Shown one piece after another: positions 55,775 through 64,000 of a DNA stretch of 64,000 nucleotides. The DNA is from Diphasiastrum complanatum (Eukaryota; Streptophyta; Lycopodiopsida; Lycopodiales; Lycopodiaceae): positions 3,124,473 to 3,188,472 of the forward strand of contig CM055108.1 in the NCBI GenBank assembly GCA_029204225.1, written 5' to 3'. The notes under the pieces were generated by a model that worked only from the letters and a program-made list of their open reading frames with translations, was not told the origin of the DNA and did no database searches. Each line of letters opens with the position of its first letter. Position 1 is the stretch's first letter. A program made the translations under genes and the position numbers.

Positions 55775-56770
55775 GTAGACACTATTTTGGATAGATAGAT
55801 TGGGTTATTTAGTAGGTGATTTCCAATGTCTTTCCTAGGTATTAGGACAGATCCGTGCCATTCTAACCCTTTCGTAAAGACAACGTGTCTTATGCATTTT
55901 CATGTTGTCTAAGACCATCTTATTGGAGCCCTTATTGTGAAGTTTAGTGACCAAGGTTTCATTGAAAGTTAGTAATAGCGCTTTTAACTAGAGTCATTTC
56001 TTTTTGTAGAAAGGAAGAAGCGTATTGAAGAATTGTAATAGGGGTTATTATTTTTTAACAAACCGTAACTCGTTTGTGTGTTGTATAGCATTCGCATCTA
56101 AAGTGATAACAAAAACTGATAACTGAATGTTTGCAGAGGAAGCTTCTCGAGATGCTGCCATAGTTGTTTTTCCATGAGAGTACTATCTTTTCACCATAGC
56201 GACAACCAATGTGGTTACTTAATTATGTTTTTAGAGTTGAAAGGCATGTAAGCAGAATGTATTTTTTGTTTTGCAGAATATCAGTAGAAAGTGTACCTTT
56301 GTTCCGAATACGATAACGCTTGGTTCGAGTGAGAACTGGAGTGTAGTAAAAGAGTCCGTAGTCACAGATGTTGCTACATTATCACATGCACCGATAGTCA
56401 TTCAGTTTATTAGAATGAGACTGGCAAAAAGTAATAGAACTTCTAGTATATAGTAAGAACAGAGAACTTAGATCATTTCTTACACGTAAGCTAACTCAAT
56501 TCCTTCTATCCATATAGTAGAAGGAGCGAGTTTAGAGACCACTAAGCACATGTAGAGCATATATGTTGGTTTCTACACATTAAATAGAGCATCCTTTCTC
56601 ATGCTATGATCAAGCAAGAGGAGAGCAACTATAGTAGAGAGCAAAGAGAAAAAGAAAGAGATCATACCAAATAGATCTTCATGAAAGCATCCTTTCGGTA
56701 GGGCGCACTTTCCGTAGGTGAGAGATCGGAGAAGCTCTTCACAGTATTGCGAGGAGAAAGTGTTTGCAGG

Positions 56771-56780
56771 TTTATATAGA
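56771..56780 (-). promoter_or_regulatory. TATA-like box (minus strand)
   Basis: On the minus strand ctctatataaacc, a good plant TATA box, followed downstream by a pyrimidine-rich leader-like stretch. It could drive a transcript toward lower coordinates; no gene is recognised there. Confidence 0.35.
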
Positions 56781-56959
56781 GTCACATACCGAAGTTTCCC
56801 GGAAGGTGATGTGTGTTCAAAAAAGGGTGGGAAATTAACTTTCCTTCCATTATAATTATAGTTTGAGAAAAATTTTGTAGAGTTTTTCAAAAGATTTTTT
56901 AGTTTCTTCACTTCTTAAAGAATTTTTTCTTTAATTGTAGAAGCTTGGGTAAGTTAAAT

Positions 56960-57732
56960 TGTAGTGGGTTTCTTTCCTAGCCTAACCTCATCCCAAGATC
57001 CAAGCAATCTAGTGTCAAGGAGAAGAAGTCAGTTGTCATGTGTAGGTTTGTTCCCATGAGAGCGATAACATATCTCAAATTTCAATATGAATGGAAGATC
57101 CACATCTAACTCTAACATCCATTAACCCTAACCATTTAACACTACGATCCACAACGAAGATAGCTTACTCTTTCTCTCTCTCCCTCTCTCTCTCACAAAA
57201 AGAATAAGAATTAGCAATTCCAATAATAGTCAGATCCAACAATTAGCAAATACAATAAAGCATGAGAGATGGAGGAAAAGTGATAGAGAGCAAGGACATT
57301 CACAAATCCATTCCATAAGAAAACCAATCTGCTTGTATTGAAATAAAGACATGAACATGAGGAGCAACTCGAATTTGCCCCTATTTATAGTAGAGAGGAG
57401 GACCTTGGCCTCAAAATCCTATTGGCCCATTTCTACCTCCCTAACTATTCAACCTTAAAAAAGAGTGGGAACCCATTCAATAATTGAAAAAAACCAATCT
57501 GAATTTGAAATAGAACCAATTTTGGTGGGAGTTCCAACTTTATTCACTAACTTGACATTTAGGACATGCGACATTAAAAGTCCCGCAAAAAGGCCTAAAG
57601 TCCTTTTATTGACTTTCTAATTATCAAATAACTATGTGATCATCGGGTTGGACTTACACACGTAGGGTGCCAAATCCCTCTCACTTATTAACTAGGGTTA
57701 GGATTGCCTCGAGATCCGCAAACCTTCTAACA
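56960..57732 (-). repeat. Ty3/gypsy 3' LTR (773 bases)
   Basis: Inverted copy of 17547-18290. The plus strand begins TGTAGTGGG and ends TCTAACA. On the minus strand it is preceded by a purine tract, so it is a 3' LTR. It carries a TATA-like ctataaatag (minus strand near 57391-57402) and a GA-rich run (57169-57196). Confidence 0.9.
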
Positions 57733-57734
57733 GT

Positions 57735-57746
57735 ATCCCCCACCAA
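57735..57746 (-). other. Ty3 polypurine tract
   Basis: The plus strand reads tcccccaccaaa; the minus strand is therefore tttggtggggga, next to the LTR edge. Confidence 0.75.
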
Positions 57747-59156
57747 AACTGGTGGCGGTCCCACGACACCTGCGAGATGAAGTTACTGTGGGCCTTTATT
57801 TGCATCACATCGAATCTTTATTAAATGATACTGCCCCTTCTCCATGAAGTCGAGTCGGGCAATGTTGAAATCTAGGTTGTGCGACAAGAAACAACGATGG
57901 GCTCCGGCGATACACTTTGAGTCATCCAAGCTGTGAACCGAGATTTCCAGGATCCTCCCATCACTTAATTGTTTGGCTACGTAATCACTGTAATACTAAT
58001 GATTTCAAAGTTAGTTACTATAAGATCAAACATGATTTATAGCACTATTGTTTTTGTTTGAAATTGATGGGCGTAGTCATGCATTGAGAGAGAGGAAGAT
58101 AGTTTATTCCGCCATCGACCTATCTTCTGCACACCTCTTTTCGACAAGCACTTGTCTTGTAGCTGGCTATTTGGATTAGCCGGGTAGCCACACTCGTAGG
58201 GAGATCGTATGTATAAGTAGTTTATGACTGCATTTGCTATGCTTTTCTGCAATCAAAACAAGCATTTTGAAGATAGATGCAACAAAACCCATAAAAGTTT
58301 TTCATGTATCTTATTGGTTTCCACATATCTTTCTCATTGTGAAGAATGTGCAGTACTGTAAAAATAGGCTATAAAAATCTCGGCAAAGGTTTCTAGGGAT
58401 CTGAACCTATCAGGCGAACGTTTTCTAGGGCTGGCGAAGGATGAACCTTCGCCCAGGTACTGTCATAAATGCATTTTTTCACAATCTGAACCTATGGACA
58501 ACCTAATCTTGACATTTTAAGATCATCTAGCAGGTCGACGAAGGTTCATAATGAGGTTATGATGCTCAGCGATCACTAATTTTATTTTTGGATCTCGGTC
58601 TCTTTGCGATTGTGATTATCAAAAGTTCATGCCAAATTTCAATTCTCTCATGCCCTCCTTTTTGACAAATGACACTCTTCCATTGGCATGTAAACATCAA
58701 AATTCTATTATTTTTATAAAATTTTAACTATACATAACATAAAGATCGTTTTATTTTCAGAAATCTTCATTGTGCTGATGGATACTACATTATGTTTTTT
58801 ACTCTCCCCCCTCAAGAAAGGCAGAATCTGCTTCCAAAAACCATAACTTCCCTACATCGATGTTTGAAGAGACTTTTTCTGTGAGCTGAGGGATAAAAGT
58901 TGACCAGTAAAAAAGTATTCAGTGCTTGGGAAACTCTTCTATGATTATCCTGGAAAAAAAACTTGCATTTTTTAAGCTTCTCGGTTTTTTTAAGACTATT
59001 TATCAACTAGGAAGGGGCATATGTGCCAAAAGGGTCTCAGACTTGTTCAATTGCTCGTCTTCATCCAAAGATACAACTGGGCATCAATTCTTCTCAACCA
59101 CAGCAGAGTGGGTATCTATGGTGGATGATATATATGAGAAATCCAAAGCTTGATCC
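57747..59156. other. Ty3 internal remnant and unassigned DNA
   Basis: 57747-58000 on the minus strand can be read as an open stretch (LSDGRILEISVH) that would be the end of the element's internal region; I do not recognise a domain. Beyond 58000 nothing clear is seen. The Ty3 body and its other LTR are missing. Confidence 0.4.
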
Positions 59157-59266
59157 AGCACTCTCTCATACACTCACTTCTTCCTAGTCACCAAAGCTCA
59201 TTAGACACAGACCCAATTCTCATACAGCACTTTCTCATACACTCACTTCTTCCTAGTCACGAAAGC
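59157..59266. repeat. 68-base-period duplication upstream of the SEC14 gene
   Basis: A 42-base phrase (cagcactctctcatacactc and following) at 59157 recurs at 59225; the shorter phrase cattagacacagac recurs near 59199 and 59301. Probably in the promoter or 5' untranslated region. Confidence 0.85.
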
Positions 59267-59318
59267 CAATTGCTTTTTCATTCTCCAACAACCCAATTCG
59301 CATTAGACACAGACAGAC

Positions 59319-59532
59319 ATGGCTTGCAAGCTTGTGTTTCCCCTCTGGAGTACTGTTGGAGCAGCAGGTGGTTGCAAGTCCCAGCTCCTGCAATCACCTG
59401 AAGCAAACAAAGCTGCAGGCTTGCAATTGGTGCAATGCACGAGCTTCTTTCCTGCCCAATCTGACAGCCCTGTGCCAACATCGGACCTGTCCAACAAAAG
59501 AAACTTGCTCTTGCAACGAAGGCGTTCCAGTG
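59319..59532 (+). CDS. Candidate first exon of the SEC14 gene
   Basis: From the ATG at 59319, 71 codons (MACKLVFPLW) to a donor at 59532/59533 (agtg/gtaagc). The product is rich in Ser, Leu, Ala and Arg with few acidic residues, as in organelle targeting peptides. The phase is a problem: one base is left over here while the next exon at 61158 needs two, so another small exon may be missing, or this exon is untranslated. Confidence 0.4.
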
Positions 59533-59880
59533 GTAAGCTATCATCACAGTTTCTTCTACAATTCATAGCATTCCGTGGCTAACGAATATCATATATTTTC
59601 ATGAGTAAATCTGAGATCAACCTTTTCAAAAACAAAAAAATTATCAAGGGTGGTATTTGGCACCCAATTGTCAATACTTGTTGCTCTCCACCTGCCAGTA
59701 ATATTTTTAGATCTTAGTCTGCTATAGCTGGGCCTAGTTCGTGAGGGCAAGCTGTCCCTATTGCACTTCAGTAAGCAAAAGTGGATTAACAGTCATATCC
59801 GTCACAAATGTACTTTCTTGCTAACCACATCATAAAGTATTATTAGTTTGCAATCTTTTACCGGGCATATAATTTGTTAT

Positions 59881-60276
59881 TATTCATTGTATTGCATCTG
59901 TTATTGGGTGAAGAAGAGATGTCCGTGTCAATTGTGCACTTTCATTCCCTTGTGTATGCATTCAGGTCGCCATCTGCAATAGAGTATGTTTGGACTTGTA
60001 GTCTGCCCTAGGTGAACAAGTCCACTGTACGTTTTGTTGAAAATATATTCCTTCTTCCACGGACTGCAATAGCAATAGTGATTGTATTACCTCTGATATT
60101 GTATTAAGAAGAATAGATGTCCGTGTCAATTGTGCACTTTCATTCTCTTGTGCATGCATTCAGTAACCATCTGCAACAGAGTATGTTTGGATTTGTAATC
60201 CACCCTAGGTATAGTAGTCCACTGTAGGCTCTGTTGAAAATATATTCCTTCTTCCACCTACTGCATTATCAACGTA
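59881..60276. repeat. Tandem duplication, 198-base unit, two copies
   Basis: gtccgtgtcaattgtgcact at 59921 recurs at 60119 with the neighbouring cattct/cccttgtg, gagtatgtttgga and tgaaaatatattccttcttc stretches in the same order. Lies in the presumed first intron. Confidence 0.9.
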
Positions 60277-61157
60277 AGATGCAAGATTTAATTTCTGTAC
60301 AGTTCAAAAGTACCGGCCTTATGTGCAGTTCTTGAAATCTGGCTTTTCTACATTGAACGAATGAGAAGACAGATTCAGGAGAAATGAATTCTACTCAAAA
60401 TCATTGAAGGTTAAACTTATGTTACTATCTTTATGTTGTGCTTGTTTACAAACAAACGGTCTTGTACAACATAGTGTATAATAGCTGATAACTACTTCTG
60501 TGAGGAGCTCCTTCACCTAAACTGATTCTCGGGTGTCCAGTTCTGGAAACACATGAAGAAACCATGCTCTTTCATCTCTGCTAACGTTTTGAAGTCGTGT
60601 AATTCGTCTTTTGCCAGAACTGCATCTCACTTTTTGGTGGTGTGTTAATTTCAATAAATCAGATCCCAAATAAGCAGCAGAGCATTGCAATTTGTTTCAC
60701 CATTTTTCTCAAAGCATCAATTTCTGATGTTTGGTATACTCAAGTAACCATTTGAATTCAATCCAACTATCAACTGGTCCTCAGGGAAAACGTTGAATGT
60801 GTCTCTATTGCAGAGTTCATTGGAAGCGGTAAACTCTGTCAAGGGACTAGAGCACCTCATAATAGGAGGGTTTCAAACTTGTAAGGACAAATTGTGATTC
60901 CTATTTGATACAGCACCTGTCAATTCTGTACCCTCACTATATACAGCATCAGATTAAGGTCTTAAAAATAAATAGCTGTTGGTGAAAATGCTTGACCAAT
61001 CTGGCTAACTTGAAACTTGTATACTATGGCATGTGCATGTCAAATGGGACTTGTTGAAAAGAGATTCTTAGGACTATGAATTTGTTAACAAGAATTTCTG
61101 TATTTAAATGGCATATTTATGTTGCCCTCATTATTCTTAATTTTTTTTTGTTTTCAG

Positions 61158-62745
61158 GCCCCAAGCCACTTTGGATTCAGTCTTGCAATCCATGCAAGAA
61201 GCCGTGCATAGAGAAGGTGGAAACTTGAAGGTTTGACTCTAATTAGCCTTCTCAGTTTTACATGATGCTACTTGAAACTAGAAATTAATCTTTTCTTTTC
61301 ACATTTGAGTCTGTTCATAGATACATAATATTTAAGCACAAAAACACTCCATTTATTTTCTCAGAATATCGAGGACAAAATTCTGTTGCGTTTTCTACAA
61401 TCAAAGGATCAAGATGTATATCAGGCAGCTCGAAAGTTTATAGCCTACCAAAAGTGGAGAGAATCCTTTCTTCCGCTGGGTTACATTCCTGAGTCCACAA
61501 TTGAATCAGAATTGGGGCTAAAACAATCATATTTGCAAGGCCAAGACAAGAAGGGTCATCCAGTCCTTGTAACTTTTGCAAGCAAGCATGAAGCCAACAA
61601 AGGCGACTTTGAAGAATATAAACGTATGAATGAAACACTCATTTTGTTCTCTTAAATTACTCAACTCAATTGATATTTTTGCTGTTATCTTTATTTAGGC
61701 ATGTGCGAAGTGGAGAGAATTCTCCCACATCTTTGAAGAGCTCGCCCAGATTTATCTAGTTCGTGAGTTTATTTCTCTCAAGTGCAGAAGGATGAATTAT
61801 GCCAGATGAGTCCTCCTAATAGCTAAGTCCTGTTTGTGCAACAGGTTTCCTTGTGTATACTTTTGAGAAGACACTTGCGAGGTGATTTTTAAAAAAATCA
61901 ACTACGGCTTTTTTTTTTAAGTACTTCTGCCTCTGTATGAAAGAGAACAGTTAACTTTAATAAATCAGAAAGGCTTAAATGTTCATGCCCTCTTTAGGTA
62001 AGCATTAAGATTTTTGTGCTTGTTGGAATGGCTTTATCATAATTATGCAATAGCAAAGCCTTTGCTTCTCAGGATTGTGCTGGCATTTTATTTTAGATGT
62101 ATATTTTACTTGCATATTCAAGAATCAGTAAACGATTCTGGAAGTTCTGATGATTTTATCATTCACTTCCCGAACTGCAGTGCACCAGCAGGGGTGGACA
62201 AATTTGTAACAATAGTGGATTTGAAAGATCTGGGTTTAAAAAACCTAGATTCTGCTGCATTTATAGCTGCTTTACAAATTCAGCAGGTACTGCTGTGGAA
62301 TAGCTGTGATTCAGGAAAAGTAGGTTGAATTGAAAAAGGAGATTGTGTTGGTTGTATCTTTATTTTGTTCAGTGTCCCTGAACACAAACAGATGTTCTTT
62401 GTGTCAATTGTTAGTTTATCTCGCTCAGTCAACTCTAATATTAATGGTGCCACTTTCTATTATTTTTCTTATTCCTCCTCAATCATATGTAAACGGTAAA
62501 ATATATTATTGAAAAAATTAATGTCATGGGTGGCAACTTCAAATTGGAATGTTTCCTAAGTGGTTATTTATAATTATTAATAGTTGTTAATGTCAATCGC
62601 TGAACTTGACATGCATGTTTCTTCTTCTTGGCAGGACTACTATCCAGGTACTCTAGAAAAGGCATTCATGGTTAATGTGCCATTCATTTTCTATGGCCTT
62701 TGGAAAATTGTTTCTCCATTTTTGGAGGAAGCTACTCGACAAAGA
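61158..62745 (+). CDS. SEC14-like protein with CRAL-TRIO lipid-binding domain (partial)
   Basis: Five consecutive exons join in frame: 61158-61230, 61365-61623, 61845-61881, 62181-62286 and 62635-62745, each with AG before and GT after. The product reads SVLQSMQEAVHREGG and DKILLRFLQSKDQDVYQAAR (CRAL-TRIO N-terminal helices), KWRESFLPLGYIPES, LVYTFEKTLARS, KFVTIVDLKDLGLKNLDSAA (the conserved core strand), DYYPGTLEKAFMVNVPFIF and WKIVSPFLEEATRQR, the typical order of SEC14 lipid-transfer domains. Such proteins bind and move phosphatidylinositol or other lipids between membranes. About 200 residues are seen; the C-terminal strand (usually ending near YGG) is not found by 64000, so the gene continues beyond the window. 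Ligand and localisation cannot be told, though the candidate first exon hints at organelle targeting. Confidence 0.9.
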
Positions 62746-64000
62746 GTAAGGAACCTTTTCTTGATTTTAAGTTTCTTTGATTGTGACAAGTTTAAATTCA
62801 CAGTTTTCTGGTTAATGGTACAATCTCTATGAAATGTTTTGGGGATCCCTTGCAATATATTATCCAGTAAATGAAGCTACTACTTTCCCGTAAAACTTGA
62901 CATAAATGCTGCAAGATTTTGAATGTTTTCATGAGTGGGAAGAAAGGAAAACCTATGCAAGAGTTTCTCAGATCTAATTTAAAACACAGAAACAAGTAGG
63001 TGTTCAAGGAATGTTCATGTATGAACAATAATCTGTGTGATCAAGGCAATGGTCAATCTTTTGAAAAGTGTTTGCTTCATGGAAGTGAGTCACAGAATAG
63101 TGGAAAGTAGCGTAGTCCTTCATCCATGAGATTACATGCATTAACCTGCAATGCTGTTTACGAGATGAGGGACACATCGAAAGAGTTGACCAAGGTTTTT
63201 CCGAACTAAAATCTAAAAATAGTAAAAGTACCCAGCATTTTCTCTTGTTGAATTATGTAAATATAATGTTTTAGGAAGATTTTATTTACCGATAATTTCT
63301 GCTGAAAAAGAAAATCATCCAAAGTAAGGGAATCTTCTTATCAATGTATCATAATAGTATAAAAGCTTTACTAAGACAGATAAAAGCAAAAACCAAGAAC
63401 AGTAATGTAGTTCAATTGTAAATCAATGGAGAAGCAAAATAGGAAGAAAAGGATGGCTGCTTAGACGGGCGGAAAAGTTTATAGTTATTTGACGTTAAAA
63501 TAGCTGAGAGTTTTCTGTGTATGCTGAAACAACTTTGCATCCTTTTGAAACTTTTTATAAAGGGCTTTCTGGCCAGTGCATACTACATTGTCATTAGACT
63601 TTCTACAAACGATAGACTTTCTCTCCATCTAGAGGCATTCCTTAAAGCATCATAGAAAATGTTTCTCTAGGGTAGTTCCTGATACTAGAATTTGCAGAAG
63701 CATATTCTTGCTCAAGAATGGGGCAAAAGGCTGTCATCCCATAACCACTTGACCCATGGATTGAAGGTTCTTGGGGACATTGCAAGTTCACCTATGTGTT
63801 TTTCAAGCATAATTTACTGCTCTTAACCTGTATGCTGTACGGAAGGTATTTTGATATTCAATCAACGTCTATAGAGATCTCAGATACCTGTCATGCTTTA
63901 GTAAGGTATTCACTCAATTTTCAGAAAGATATTTTTCATCACTTTTTATTTCATCTTGTAACTTGTTCTTTCTCGGCCTTTTGAATTTGTGTAGTCAAAT
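62746..64000. other. Intron of the SEC14 gene (continues off the window)
   Basis: Starts with a GTAAGG donor. No further CRAL-TRIO exon and no transposon motif is recognised; the next exon must lie beyond 64000. Confidence 0.55.

Larger units (their letters stand above)
54961..56959. other. Unassigned stretch
   Basis: About 2 kb without a recognised gene. Contains a 16-base-arm hairpin at 55732-55774 and a TATA-like site on the minus strand at 56771. The minus frame 56573-56911 (112 residues) has a hydrophobic stretch but starts upstream of that TATA-like site and has no recognised family. Confidence 0.4.

Noticed and set aside
59303-59566. Minus-strand frames over the candidate SEC14 first exon
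   Set aside because: No motif, and the plus strand has the in-context gene with splice donor and downstream exons.
61438-61638. Minus-strand frame inside the SEC14 gene
   Set aside because: Antisense shadow of exon 61365-61623.
61659-61780. Possible extra SEC14 exon after the acceptor at 61699
   Set aside because: Joined to the previous exon it gives an early stop; the exon at 61845 joins in phase and continues the CRAL-TRIO fold.

Overview
This window looks like nuclear DNA of a land plant with a large, transposon-rich genome. The evidence is a plant ATL-type RING-H2 gene, a decayed plant STP-type sugar transporter, a SEC14-type gene with GT-AG introns, Ty1/copia and Ty3/gypsy LTR retrotransposon remains, a CACTA (TNP2) transposase remnant and a short TTTAGGG telomere-type tract. 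A fern or other seedless plant is my best guess, from the overall character of the repeats only, and is weak. Only two genes look functional: the RING-H2 gene (4217-4795, minus) and a SEC14/CRAL-TRIO gene (exons 61158-62745, plus), which runs off the right edge.

Layout. 1-2737: decayed copia pieces. 4217-5090: RING gene with compound microsatellites on its 5' side. 5435-8235: AT-rich DNA and a simple-sequence tract. 8560-9620: CACTA transposase remnant with two plausible introns. 10858-19450: nested retrotransposons. A minus-strand copia element (pieces 10858-11238 and 14997-17006) is split by a Ty3/gypsy 5' half (11240-14874); a second Ty3 LTR plus leader (17547-18770) and another copia leader plus LTR (18771-19450) follow. 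21407-22638: sugar-transporter pseudogene. 23237-29985: a copia element whose reverse transcriptase part is inverted relative to its gag-integrase part, with a tyrosine-recombinase-like (DUF3504/Crypton-type) remnant at the break. 31149-36293: an LTR element without recognisable pol, carrying a 1.1 kb foldback hairpin. 36371-51260: a Gln/His/Glu-coding-like satellite of about 270 bp in blocks of both orientations, interrupted by a solo LTR, two copia copies of one family and a cluster of short primer-binding-site units. 51261-54960: a minus-strand element with CCHC knuckles and an unusual reverse transcriptase. 56960-57732: an inverted copy of the Ty3 LTR. 59157-64000: the SEC14 gene.

No operon-like cooperation exists here; the two host genes are unrelated. 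Most of the interest lies in how mobile elements have been rearranged: defects shared between copies, an inversion exactly between integrase and RT, the coding-like satellite, and two remnants (DUF3504-like recombinase, non-canonical RT) of types not usually annotated in plants. All protein assignments come from reading motifs by eye; no database search was possible.
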